Assembly (NCBI RefSeq): GCF_041240605.1
Contig: NZ_CP162487.1
Location: 5,215,001 to 5,279,000 of the forward strand
Direction: 5' to 3'
Length of the DNA stretch: 64,000 nt
Source: Xanthomonas sp. DAR 80977
GTDB taxonomy: Bacteria > Pseudomonadota > Gammaproteobacteria > Xanthomonadales > Xanthomonadaceae
How positions within the stretch are numbered: position 1 is the first letter of the stretch; every line of letters begins with the position of its first letter. Below are positions 1 to 9,029 of this stretch, piece by piece. The notes below the pieces were generated by a model. It saw only the letters and a program-made list of their open reading frames with translations, was not told the origin of the DNA and ran no database searches. Made by a program: the position numbers and the translations under genes.

Positions 1-3000
1 GGGTGGTGGCGCCGGCGACGGTCAGCGCGCCGCGCTGGCCGATGCCGCCACCGCTCGCCGCCGGCGTGGCGGCGCTGGCGGCGACGATGGCGGACGCGCT
101 GGCGCCGGCGGCGTCGCTGCGCGCGACCAGGTCGCCGCCGATGCTGCCCTGGCCCAGCGACAGGGCGCCGCCGCTGGTCACGTTCAGTGCCGCGACCGCC
201 ACGCTGCCCAGCGCCAGGGCGTTGCGGTCGCGCAGGGTGACGGCGCCGCCGGCGAGGTTCACTTCGCCCTGGAAGTCGTTGCCGGCCGCGTCCAGCGCGA
301 TCGCGCCGGCGCCGCTGTCGATCGTGGTGCTGCCGGCCACCTGCAATGCAGCGCGCTGGGTCACCGCGCCGCCGCCGCTGGCGGCGACCAGGTCGCCGGC
401 GATGCTGCCCTGGCCCAGGGTCAGCGCGCCCTGGCTGGCGACGTCGAGCGATCCCAGGGACAGCGTGCCCAGGGACAGCGCATTGGCGTCGCGGATGCGC
501 GCGGCGGCGCCGCTGAGCGCGAGCAGGCCCTGGAAATCGTTGCCGGCGGCGTCGAGCGCGATCGCGCCGCTGCCGGTGGCGATCGCGGTATCGCCGGTCA
601 CGGTCAATGCGCCGTTCTGGCTCAGCGCGCCGGTGGTGGCGAGCTGCAGCGCGGTGGCGTTGGAGGCGCCCAGGGTCAGCGCGCCGAGCGCGTCGATGCG
701 GACGGCGCCGCCGTCGAACGCCAGGGTGCCGGCGAAGCGGTTGGCCTGGTCCAGCGTGATCGCGCCGCTGCCGGCGATCAGGCGTGTGGCACCGCCGATG
801 TCGAGCGCGCCGCTCTGGCCGATCGCGGCATTGCCGCTGTCGGCCTGCAGGGCGCCGCGTACGCTGCCGCTGCCGAGGTTCAGCGCGCCGCCGCTGCTCA
901 CCGCCAGGCTGTCGACCGACAGCGTGCCCAGGGTCAGCGCACCGCTGTCGTGCAACTGCACCGCGCCGCCGGCGATGTCCACCGTGCCGGCGAAATGGTT
1001 GCCGGTGCCGCTCAGGACGATGCCGCCGCTGCCGGTCGCCAGGCTGGTGCTGCCGCCGACCGTCAACGCGCCGGCCGACTGCACGATGGCCGCGTTGTCC
1101 GTGCTCAGCAGCAGCGTGCCGGTCGCGGCGACGTCGTCGGCCAGGCTCAGGCCGCTGCCGCCGCTCAGGGTCAGGTTGTGGCCGCTCAGCGCGCCGCCCA
1201 GGCGCAGGCTGCCGTGGCGGGCGACCAGGCTCAGGTCGCTGCTGCCGGTGGCGATCGCACCGCTCGGCAGGTCGAGCGAACCGTCGGCGAGCAGCGACAG
1301 CGCGGCGTTGTTGCCGTTGTGCAGCGAGGCGATGCTCAGGTCGTTGCGGTCGGCGAGCTGGATGCCGCTGCCGCTGAGATCGACCGCGCCGACGAAGTCG
1401 TTGCCGGCGTTGGCGAGCGCGATCGATCCGCTGCCGGCGTCGATGCTGCTGGTGCCGGCGACGGTGAGGGCGCTGCCGGCGGACTGCGAGATGCCGACAT
1501 TCGTGGTCTGCAGCCGCAGCGTGTCGCGGGCGGTGACGTCGGCAGCGAGGACGATGCCGCCGGCGCCGCTCAGGTCCAGCCGGGTCCCGGCCAAGGCCGC
1601 CGCGGTGGTCAGCACGCCGCCGCTGCGCAGGGTCAGGTCGGCGCTGCCGGTGTCGATCGCCGTGGCCGGCAGCACCAGCGTGCCGCCTGCGCTCAACGAC
1701 AACGCGCTGTTGCTGCCCAGGGCCAGCGCGCCGATGCTCAGGTCGTTGGCGTCGGCCAGGGCGATGCCGCGGCCGCTGGCGCTGACCGCCTGGCCGAAGT
1801 CGTTGCCGCTGGCGGTCAGGGCGATCGCGCCGGTGCCGGCATCGAGCGTGCTGGTGCCGGCGACGGTGAGCGTCCCACCGGTCTGGGCGATCGTGCTGTC
1901 GGCGGCGGTCAGCGCCAGCGTGCCGGTCGCGGCGACGTCGTGCGCCAGGGTGATGCCATCGTCGCCGCTCAGGCTGAGGTTGTGGCCGGACAGCGCCGCT
2001 ACCGTGGTCAGGGCGTTGCCGCTGTGCAGGCTCAGGTCGGCGCTGCCGGTGGCGATCGCGCTGCTCGGCAGGGTCAGGGTGCCGGCCGCGCTCAGCGACA
2101 GCGCGCTGTTGCTGCCCAGGGCCAGCGCGGCGATGGTCAGGTCGTTGGCATCGGCCAGGGCGATGCCGTGGCCGCTGGCGCTGACCGCCTGGCCGAAGTC
2201 GTTGCCGCCGGTGGTCAAGGCGATCGACCCGGTGCCGGCATCGAGGGTGCTGGTGCCGGTGACGGTGAGCGGGCTGCTGGTGGATTGGGTGATCGCGCCG
2301 CCGTTGCTGGTCGCCGCCAGCGTGCCGGTCACCGTGCCGCTTCCGAGATCGAGTGCGCCGGTGCTGGTCGCGGTGAGGTTGCCGGTGGCCAGCGTGCCCA
2401 GGGTCAATGCGCCGCTGTCGGCGATCGCGGTGGTGCCGCCGCTCAGGCTGACCGCCTGGCCGAAGTCGTTGCCCGCGGTGGTCAGGGTGATGGCACCGGT
2501 GCCGGCATTGAACACGCTGCTGCCGGTGACGGTGAGCGGGTTGCTGCTGGACTGGGTGATCGCGCCGCCGTTGCTGGTCGCCGACAACGCGCCGGTCACC
2601 GTGCCGCGGCCGAGGTTCAAGGCGCCGCTGCTGGTCGCGGTGAGATTGCCGGTGGCCAGCGTGCCGAGGCTCAGCGCGCCGCTGTCGGTGATCGTCGTGG
2701 TGCCACCGGTCAGCGTCACCGTCGCCTGGAAATCGTTGCCGGCGTTGCCCAGTGCGATCGCGCCGGTGCCGGCATCGATATCGGTCAGGCCGGTGACCGT
2801 CAGCGCATTGCTTTGTCCGATCGCGCCGCCGTTGCTGGTCGCATCCAGCGCGCCGTTCACGCTGCCGCCGCCCAGGTTCAAGGCGCCGCTGCTGGTCGCG
2901 GTGAGGTTGCCGGTGGCCAGCGTGCCCAGGGTCAGTGCGCCGCTGTCGGTGATCGCGGTGGTGCCGCCGGTCAGGCTGACCGCCTGGCCGAAGTCGTTGC

Positions 3001-6000
3001 CGCTGGTGGTCAGGGTGATGGCGCCGGTGCCGGCATTGAACACGCTGGTGCCGGTGACGGTGAGCGGGCTGCTGGTGGATTGGGTGATCGCGCCGCCGTT
3101 GCTGGTTGCCGACAACGCGCCGGTCACGGTGCCGCGGCCCAGGTTGAGTGCGCCGGTGCTGGTCGCGGTGAGGTTGCCGGTGGTCAACGTCCCCAGGGTC
3201 AGCGCACCGCTGTCGGTGATCGCGGTGGTGCCGCCGGTCAGGTTGACTGCCTGGCCGAAGTGGTTGCCGGCGCCGCTCAAGGAGATCGCGCCGCTGCCGG
3301 CATCGACGCTGCTGGTACCGGAGACGGCGAGTGCGCCGGCACTCTGCGCGATCGCGCTGTTGACGGTGGTCAGCGCCAGGGTGCCGGTCGCGGTGACGTC
3401 GTGCGCCAGGGCGATGCCGTCGTCGCCGCTCAGGTTGACGTTGGTGCCGGACAGCGCCGCTGCGGTGGCCAGGGCGTTGCCGCTGTGCAGGCGCAGGTTG
3501 GCGCTGCCGGTGTTGATCGCGCTGCCCGGCAAGGTCAGCGTGCCGGCCGCGGACAGCGACAGTGCGCTGTTGCTGCCAAGGGTCAACGCGGCGATGGTCA
3601 GGTTGTTGGTGTCGGCCAGGGCGATCCCGCTGCCGGTCAGCGACACGGCGCCGCCGAAATCGTTGGCGGCGTCTTCCAGCGTGATCGCGCCGGTACCGGC
3701 GTTGAGGGTGCTGCTGCCGGTGACGGTGAGCGGGTTGCTGCTGGACTGGGTAATCGCGCCGCCGTTGCTGGTCGCCGACAACGCGCCGGTCACCGTGCCG
3801 CGGCCGAGGTTCAAGGCGCCGCTGCTGGTCGCGGTGAGATTGCCGGTGGCCAGCGTGCCGAGGCTCAGCGCGCCGCTGTCGGTGATCGTCGTGGTGCCAC
3901 CGGTCAGCGTCACCGTCGCCTGGAAATCGTTGCCGGCGTTGCCCAGTGCGATCGCGCCGGTGCCGGCATCGATGTCGGTCAGGCCGGTGACCGTCAGCGC
4001 ATTGCTTTGTCCGATCGCGCCGCCGTTGCTGGTCGCATCCAGCGCGCCGTTCACGCTGCCGCCGCCCAGGTTCAAGGCGCCGCTGCTGGTCGCGGTGAGG
4101 TTGCCGGTGGCCAGCGTGCCCAGGGTCAGTGCGCCGCTGTCGGTGATCGCGGTGGTGCCGCCGGTCAGGCTGACCGCCTGGCCGAAGTCGTTGCCGCTGG
4201 TGGTCAGGGTGATGGCGCCGGTGCCGGCATTGAGGGTGCTGGTGCCGGTGACGGTGAGCGGGCTGCTGGTGGATTGGGTGATCGCACCGCCATTGCTGGT
4301 CGCGGCCAGCGTGCCGGTCACGCTGCCGCGGCCCAGGTTCAAGGCGCCGCTGCTGGTCGCGGTGAGGTTGCCGGTGGCCAGCGTGCCCAGGGTCAGTGCG
4401 CCGCTGTCGGTGATCGCGGTGGTGCCGCCCGTCAGGCTCACTGCCTGGCCGAAGTCGTTGCCGGCGGTGGTCAGGGTGATGGCGCCGGTGCCGGCATTGA
4501 ACACGCTGGTACCGGTGACGGTGAGCGGGTTGCTGGTGGATTGGGTGATCGCGCCGCCGTTGCTGGTCGCCGACAACGCGCCGGTCACGGTGCCGCGGCC
4601 CAGGTTGAGTGCGCCGGTGCTGGTCGCGGTGAGGTTGCCGGTCGCCAGCGTGCCCAGGGTCAGCGCGCCGCTGTCGGTGATCGCGGTGCTGCCGCCGGTC
4701 AGGCTGACCGCCTGGCCGAAGTCGTTGCCGCTGGTGGTCAGGGTGATGGCGCCGGTGCCGGCATTGAGGGTGCTGGTGCCGGTGACGGTGAGCGGGTTGC
4801 TGGCGGACTGGGTGATCGCACCGCCGTTGCTGGTCGCCGACAACGTGCCGGTCACCGTGCCGCGGCCCAGGTTGAGTGCGCCGGTGCTGGTCGCGGTCAG
4901 GTTGCCGGTCGCCAGCGTGCCGAGGGTCAGCGCGCCGCTGTCGGTGATCGCGGTGCTGCCGCCGGTCAGGCTGACCGCCTGGCCGAAGTGGTTGCCGGCG
5001 CCGTTCAGGGCGATCGTGCCGCTGCCGGCGTTGACGCTGCTGGTGCCGGTCACCGTCATTGCTCCGGCGCTCTGCACGATCGCGCTGTTGACGGCGCTCA
5101 GCGCCAGCGTGCCGGTCGCGGTGACGTCGTGCGCCAGGGCGATGCCGGCGTCGCCGCTCAGGCTCACGTTAGTGCCGGACAGCGCCGCGGCGGTGGCCAG
5201 GACGTTGCCGCTGTGCAGGCTCAGGTTGGCGCTGCCGGTGTTGATCGCGCTGCCCGGCAAGGTCAGGGTGCCGGCCGCGGACAGCGACAGTGCGCTGTTG
5301 CTGCCCAGGGTCAACGCGGCGATGGTCAGGTTGTTGGCGTCGGCCAGGGCGATCCCGCTGCCGGTCAGCGATACGGCGCCGCCGAAATCGTTGGCGGATT
5401 GCTGCAGCGTGATCGCGCCGCTGCCGGCGTTGAGGGTGCTGGTGCCGGTGACGGTGAGCGGGTTGCTGGTCGACTGGCTGATCGCGCCGCCGTTGCTGGT
5501 CGCGGCCAGGGTGCCGGTCACCGTGCCGCTGCCCACATTGAGTGCGCCGGTGCTGGTCGCGACGAGATTGCCGGTGGCCAGCGTGCCGAGGGTCAGCGCG
5601 CCGCTGTCGACGATCGTGGTGCTGCCGCTGCTCAAGCTGACCGCCTGCCCGAAGTCGTTGCCGGCGTTGTCCAGCGTGAGCGCATGGCTGCCCAGCGAGA
5701 AGCTGCTGCTGCCGCCGACGGTCAGCGCGCCGGACTGCACCAGGTCGATGGCATTGGACAGGCTCAGGTTGCCGCTCACGTCCAGCGTGCCGAGTGCGGC
5801 GATGCGGTTGCTGCCGCTGAAGCTGGCGTTGCCGCCGATGCTGCCGCCCAGGGTGCCGGCGGTGTAGGTGCCGCTCTGTTGCACGCTGCGGTCGGTGCTG
5901 ATGCTGATCGCGCCGCTGCCCACGTCGATGCTGCCGCTGCCGCCGATGCCGGTCTGGCCGGCGCCGTTGGCGACCAGCGACACGCTGCCGTCGCTGCCGC

Positions 6001-6853
6001 TGCTGAGGGCGGCGGCGGTGATGGTGCCGCTGTTGTTGATCAACTGGTCGAACAGGCCCTGCGCGGCGCGCGCCTGCAGGGTGATGATGCCGCCGGGCGC
6101 GCTCAGGCTGCCGCTGTTGTCCACCGCCAGCGTGTCCAGCTGCAGTTGCAGCGCCTTGTCGACGACGACGCCGAAGCCGCCGCTTTCGAAGGTGAGGGTG
6201 ACCTTGTCGGCGCCGACCAGGTTGATGTTGCCGGCGCTGGCGGTGATGGTGCCGCTGTTGACCACCTTGCCGCCGATCAGGTCGACCGCGCCGGCGGCGG
6301 CGTTGATGGTGCCGCTGTTGGACATCAGCGCGACCGTGTTGCCGCCGGCATCGAGCACGTCGTTGCCGCTCATGAAGTTGGAGGCGGTGGTGCCCAGGGT
6401 GCTGGCCACCAGCCCGCCGACATTGAACTGCGCGGTGCTGCCGAAGATGATCCCGTTGGTGTTGATCAGGAACACCTGGCCGTTGGCGTTGAGGTTGCCG
6501 AAGATCTGCGTGGGATTGCCGCCCTGCACCAGGTTGAGCACCGCGGCGCTGCTGGACGGCTGGTTGAACGTCACCGTGGCCGCCGAGCCGATGTCGAACG
6601 TGGACCAGTTCAGCGCCATGCGGCTGGAAGTCTGGTCGATGGTCAGGCTCGCGCCGCTGGCCGCGTTGATGGTGCCGGTGCCGCCGGCGATGCTGCCGCC
6701 GGTCGGCAGCTGGGTGCTCGCCACCTGCGCCGCCGCGGTGCCGGGCGCCGCGGCGCCGAGCGCGACCGCCAGGGCCAGTGCGAGCGGCGAATGGCGCAAC
6801 GCGCAGCGGCGCGCGGCACGGGTGGCGATCGAAGCCTGGGCGATGGCGGACAT
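1..6853 (-). CDS. Two-partner secretion exoprotein (filamentous haemagglutinin-like TpsA), 3' end outside window
   Basis: Secreted adhesin or exoprotein of the TpsA class, exported by the TpsB encoded just upstream. At least 2284 codons are visible and the frame is still open at the left edge. Residues 1-43 form a signal peptide ending in a run of Ala (cleavage near AAAQ). Residues about 44-155 are the TPS domain, including NANGQVFLINTNG, the counterpart of the NPNG(V/I)-type motif of haemagglutinins. The rest is Gly/Ser/Thr/Ala-rich beta-helix repeat. Around positions 2240-5480 a unit of about 89 residues (267 bp) recurs with VTGTSTLNAGTGAITL, GNDFGQAVSLTGGS and ALTLGTLATGNL. The ATG at 6853 has GAGGAA upstream and lies 11 bp after the tpsB stop. 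The long plus-strand frames here are shadows. The receptor or target cannot be inferred because the C-terminus is not visible. Confidence 0.85.
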   Translation of the reverse strand, partial: MSAIAQASIATRAARRCALRHSPLALALAVALGAAAPGTAAAQVASTQLPTGGSIAGGTGTINAASGASLTIDQTSSRMALNWSTFDIGSAATVTFNQPSSSAAVLNLVQGGNPTQIFGNLNANGQVFLINTNGIIFGSTAQFNVGGLVASTLGTTASNFMSGNDVLDAGGNTVALMSNSGTINAAAGAVDLIGGKVVNSGTITASAGNINLVGADKVTLTFESGGFGVVVDKALQLQLDTLAVDNSGSLSAPGGIITLQARAAQGLFDQLINNSGTITAAALSSGSDGSVSLVANGAGQTGIGGSGSIDVGSGAISISTDRSVQQSGTYTAGTLGGSIGGNASFSGSNRIAALGTLDVSGNLSLSNAIDLVQSGALTVGGSSSFSLGSHALTLDNAGNDFGQAVSLSSGSTTIVDSGALTLGTLATGNLVATSTGALNVGSGTVTGTLAATSNGGAISQSTSNPLTVTGTSTLNAGSGAITLQQSANDFGGAVSLTGSGIALADANNLTIAALTLGSNSALSLSAAGTLTLPGSAINTGSANLSLHSGNVLATAAALSGTNVSLSGDAGIALAHDVTATGTLALSAVNSAIVQSAGAMTVTGTSSVNAGSGTIALNGAGNHFGQAVSLTGGSTAITDSGALTLGTLATGNLTATSTGALNLGRGTVTGTLSATSNGGAITQSASNPLTVTGTSTLNAGTGAITLTTSGNDFGQAVSLTGGSTAITDSGALTLGTLATGNLTATSTGALNLGRGTVTGALSATSNGGAITQSTSNPLTVTGTSVFNAGTGAITLTTAGNDFGQAVSLTGGTTAITDSGALTLGTLATGNLTATSSGALNLGRGSVTGTLAATSNGGAITQSTSSPLTVTGTSTLNAGTGAITLTTSGNDFGQAVSLTGGTTAITDSGALTLGTLATGNLTATSSGALNLGGGSVNGALDATSNGGAIGQSNALTVTGLTDIDAGTGAIALGNAGNDFQATVTLTGGTTTITDSGALSLGTLATGNLTATSSGALNLGRGTVTGALSATSNGGAITQSSSNPLTVTGSSTLNAGTGAITLEDAANDFGGAVSLTGSGIALADTNNLTIAALTLGSNSALSLSAAGTLTLPGSAINTGSANLRLHSGNALATAAALSGTNVNLSGDDGIALAHDVTATGTLALTTVNSAIAQSAGALAVSGTSSVDAGSGAISLSGAGNHFGQAVNLTGGTTAITDSGALTLGTLTTGNLTATSTGALNLGRGTVTGALSATSNGGAITQSTSSPLTVTGTSVFNAGTGAITLTTSGNDFGQAVSLTGGTTAITDSGALTLGTLATGNLTATSSGALNLGGGSVNGALDATSNGGAIGQSNALTVTGLTDIDAGTGAIALGNAGNDFQATVTLTGGTTTITDSGALSLGTLATGNLTATSSGALNLGRGTVTGALSATSNGGAITQSSSNPLTVTGSSVFNAGTGAITLTTAGNDFGQAVSLSGGTTAIADSGALTLGTLATGNLTATSTGALDLGSGTVTGTLAATSNGGAITQSTSSPLTVTGTSTLDAGTGSIALTTGGNDFGQAVSASGHGIALADANDLTIAALALGSNSALSLSAAGTLTLPSSAIATGSADLSLHSGNALTTVAALSGHNLSLSGDDGITLAHDVAATGTLALTAADSTIAQTGGTLTVAGTSTLDAGTGAIALTASGNDFGQAVSASGRGIALADANDLSIGALALGSNSALSLSAGGTLVLPATAIDTGSADLTLRSGGVLTTAAALAGTRLDLSGAGGIVLAADVTARDTLRLQTTNVGISQSAGSALTVAGTSSIDAGSGSIALANAGNDFVGAVDLSGSGIQLADRNDLSIASLHNGNNAALSLLADGSLDLPSGAIATGSSDLSLVARHGSLRLGGALSGHNLTLSGGSGLSLADDVAATGTLLLSTDNAAIVQSAGALTVGGSTSLATGSGGIVLSGTGNHFAGTVDIAGGAVQLHDSGALTLGTLSVDSLAVSSGGALNLGSGSVRGALQADSGNAAIGQSGALDIGGATRLIAGSGAITLDQANRFAGTLAFDGGAVRIDALGALTLGASNATALQLATTGALSQNGALTVTGDTAIATGSGAIALDAAGNDFQGLLALSGAAARIRDANALSLGTLSLGSLDVASQGALTLGQGSIAGDLVAASGGGAVTQRAALQVAGSTTIDSGAGAIALDAAGNDFQGEVNLAGGAVTLRDRNALALGSVAVAALNVTSGGALSLGQGSIGGDLVARSDAAGASASAIVAASAATPAASGGGIGQRGALTVAGATT
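2240..5480 (-). repeat. 267-bp coding tandem repeats in tpsA with a ~540-bp internal duplication
   Basis: The phrase encoding NDFGQAVSLTGGS returns at about 4179, 4446, 4713 and 4980, exactly 267 bp apart. Divergent copies extend leftward and rightward. On top of this, roughly 2510-3045 is nearly identical to 3704-4239, offset by exactly 1194 bp (398 codons). The offset keeps the reading frame. The near identity points to recent unequal exchange or gene conversion inside the repeat array. Confidence 0.8.
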
Positions 6854-6864
6854 GGACGGATTCC

Positions 6865-8568
6865 TCAAAAGGTGAAACCGAAACGCGAATAGAAACGCAC
6901 GTCGCGTCCGTCGGACGCATCGCGCCCGCCGGTCGGCCTGGCGGCGCTGAGCCGCAGTTCGAAGTTCTTGAATTGCGGCACGCGCACGGTGACGCCGGCA
7001 CCGACGCCGTCGAACGTGCTCACCGCCGCGGTGGTGGCGCGGTTGCCGCCGGCCGGATAGACCCGCGCATGGTCGGCGAACACGTCCAGCTCCAGCACCT
7101 CGCGCCATGGCCGGCCGTTGAACGGCGAGGCGGCGTCGGCGAAACCCGGCGCATCGACGTGGTACTCCAGCGCGGCGTAGTAGCCGCGGTCGCCGAGCGC
7201 ATCGGACACCGGGTAGGCACGCACGCTGTCCGGCCCGCCGACCGCGAACTGCTCCATCGGGGTCAGCGCGTCGTCGCTGTAATGGCCGTTGAGCTTGAGG
7301 TACAGGCGCTGGGTGCGGCTGAGGTACTGCATGCGCGTATAGCTCAGCCGCGCGATGCTGAAGTGGCTGTCGTGCTCGGGGCTGACCAGGTCCGGCGTGG
7401 CCGAGCGGTCCTTCAGCGACTGGCGCAGGCTCAGCTGCAGCAGGTCGATGCCGCGCCAGCGCAGGTCGGTGCGGCGCAGCGCCGTGCTCAGTTCGACCAC
7501 GTCGAACTTCTGGTCGGACAGCTGCACGCCGGCGGCGCTGAGCCGCGACTGCTCGCGCAGGTAGCGCGCCGAGGCCTGCCACTGCAGGTTCTCGCGGTTG
7601 ACGAATTTCCAGTCGCTGCCGAGGTAGACCACCGAGGTCGGGCCCTGCAGGCCGAGCGTGGCGAACACGCCGTTGCGCACTTCCAGCTCGCTGCGGCTGG
7701 CGCCGATCACGGCGCCGAATCCGGGCAGCGCCGGCACCGGCAGCGCGTAGGACAGCGCGCCGATCCGGCTCTGCCGCGGGTCCAGCGAATAGGCGTAGTT
7801 GGCGGCAAGCACATCGCCCAGGCCGAGCGGGCTGTTCCAGGCCAGGCCGAGCTGGGCGCGGTAGCGGCCGGTCAGCTCGGTGCCGTAGTTGTTGCCGCCC
7901 AGGCTGATGGAGTACGGACGCGGCGCCTCGCTGGCGACCAGCAGCACGTCGGTCTCGCCTTCGCGCTGGCCCGGCTGCAGCACCGAGGACACCGACACGC
8001 CCGGCAGGTCGCGCACGTACAGCAGCGCGCTGTCCACGTCCTGCTTGCGCAGCGCCCGCCCCTGCAGCGCCTGCAGCGGTGCGGCCAGGGTGCCGGGACG
8101 GTAGCGCGCGGCGCCCTTGACCTCGACCTGGCCGACGCGGCCCTCGAGCACGCGGATCTCCACGATCTGCTCCGGTCCCGGGGTCTGCGCCGGCAGGTAG
8201 GCGGTGCTGACGATGAAGCCGGACAGGCGGTAGGCGCGGGTGATGGCGTCGGCCACCGCCTGCAGTTGCTCGAAGCGCAGCGCCACCACCGGCTGGCCCT
8301 GCGCCAGGGCCTGGAACTGCGCATCGGCCAGCGCCTGCACGCTGGCCGGGGTGATGCCGGCCTTGGCGTGTTCGCCGACATCGCGCACGCGGAAGCCGCG
8401 AACCTGCAACGTCACCGCGTCGTCGTCGCGGTCCTTCAGCGGCGGCAGCGTGGCGGTGGCGCCGCTGGCCGCGGTGCCGGTCTCGGCGGCGGCAGGCGGC
8501 AGTTGCGCCCACGCCGGAACGGCGGCGAACCACGCGGACACGGCCGCGGCCAGACACGTCATACGCAT
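6865..8568 (-). CDS. TpsB outer-membrane transporter (ShlB/FhaC/HecB family)
   Basis: Outer-membrane beta-barrel partner that secretes the adjacent TpsA. It has 567 residues, the normal family length. A signal peptide (MRMTCLAAAVSAWFAAVPAWA) leads into a POTRA region (VRGFRVRDVG; RVLEGRVGQVEVKG, about residues 55-200) and then a barrel ending in Phe (FGFTF), as expected for BAM-dependent porins. The conserved L6-loop motif VRGY/F appears here as VRAY (context GGPDSVRAYP). The ATG at 8568 has AGGGGA at good spacing. A second ATG at 8562 is possible. The start overlaps the 3' end of the preceding small membrane-protein gene (stop at 8559), so translation is probably coupled to the T6SS regulatory genes. 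tpsA follows after 11 bp. Confidence 0.9.
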   Translation of the reverse strand: MRMTCLAAAVSAWFAAVPAWAQLPPAAAETGTAASGATATLPPLKDRDDDAVTLQVRGFRVRDVGEHAKAGITPASVQALADAQFQALAQGQPVVALRFEQLQAVADAITRAYRLSGFIVSTAYLPAQTPGPEQIVEIRVLEGRVGQVEVKGAARYRPGTLAAPLQALQGRALRKQDVDSALLYVRDLPGVSVSSVLQPGQREGETDVLLVASEAPRPYSISLGGNNYGTELTGRYRAQLGLAWNSPLGLGDVLAANYAYSLDPRQSRIGALSYALPVPALPGFGAVIGASRSELEVRNGVFATLGLQGPTSVVYLGSDWKFVNRENLQWQASARYLREQSRLSAAGVQLSDQKFDVVELSTALRRTDLRWRGIDLLQLSLRQSLKDRSATPDLVSPEHDSHFSIARLSYTRMQYLSRTQRLYLKLNGHYSDDALTPMEQFAVGGPDSVRAYPVSDALGDRGYYAALEYHVDAPGFADAASPFNGRPWREVLELDVFADHARVYPAGGNRATTAAVSTFDGVGAGVTVRVPQFKNFELRLSAARPTGGRDASDGRDVRFYSRFGFTF

Positions 8569-9029
8569 GCGATTTCCCCTGGAACGATTCCCTGTCGCGC
8601 GCCGGCCTCGCCCCACTGCGTCCCGGGTACGGCGGCATCGGCGAGGCGATGCGCGCGCGGGCCGGGATCGGCCGTCGCTTGCGTCCGCCCAGCGAATGCG
8701 GGCAGTGCGCCGGCGAAGAATAGCAGCAGGAATGCGAGCAGCGTCACAAAAATAAACAGCGCCAGCCAGCGCCGACGGCGGCGCGCCTGCACGTCGGCGA
8801 ACAGCGCGCGCAGCGGTTCGTGCGCGGCGCGTGCAGGGGCCGGCACGGCGGCGGCAACGACCGTCGGCCGCAGCGCATTGCGATGGGTGACGCCCTGCCC
8901 GGCATCGCGCGCGGAGGCCAGCACGTTGCGCCGGCGCGCGCGGTATTCGTCGCGGCCGATGCGGCCGTGCTGGTAGGCCTCGGCGAGCGCGTGCAGGTGC
9001 GCGTTGGCCAGTTGCTGGGCCTCGTTCAT
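8559..9029 (-). CDS. Small single-pass membrane protein with SHOCT-like N-terminus, between ppkA and tpsB
   Basis: Protein of 156 residues, function unknown. Residues 1-45 (LHALAEAYQHGRIGRDEYRA) resemble a short SHOCT-like helical segment (G-x-I-x-x-x-E-Y pattern). After a Pro/Ala-rich stretch and a basic cluster (RRRRR), a hydrophobic helix follows (about residues 96-120, LFIFVTLLAFLLLFFAG) and then a short tail. The start ATG overlaps the ppkA stop (ATGA), and its own stop overlaps the tpsB start. It therefore bridges the T6SS kinase and the secretion pair in one polycistron. It could be an inner-membrane accessory of the kinase pathway, but nothing in the sequence proves this. Confidence 0.7.
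   Translation of the reverse strand: MNEAQQLANAHLHALAEAYQHGRIGRDEYRARRRNVLASARDAGQGVTHRNALRPTVVAAAVPAPARAAHEPLRALFADVQARRRRRWLALFIFVTLLAFLLLFFAGALPAFAGRTQATADPGPRAHRLADAAVPGTQWGEAGARQGIVPGEIACV

Noticed and set aside
2240..5480. Regular repeats resembling a CRISPR array
   Set aside because: The unit is 267 bp, in frame and protein-coding; there are no short repeats with unique spacers.
3..6892. Very long plus-strand open frames of 1954 and 1980 codons
   Set aside because: They are antisense shadows of the repeat-rich tpsA; the minus-strand frame has a signal peptide, TPS domain, ribosome site and a matching tpsB.
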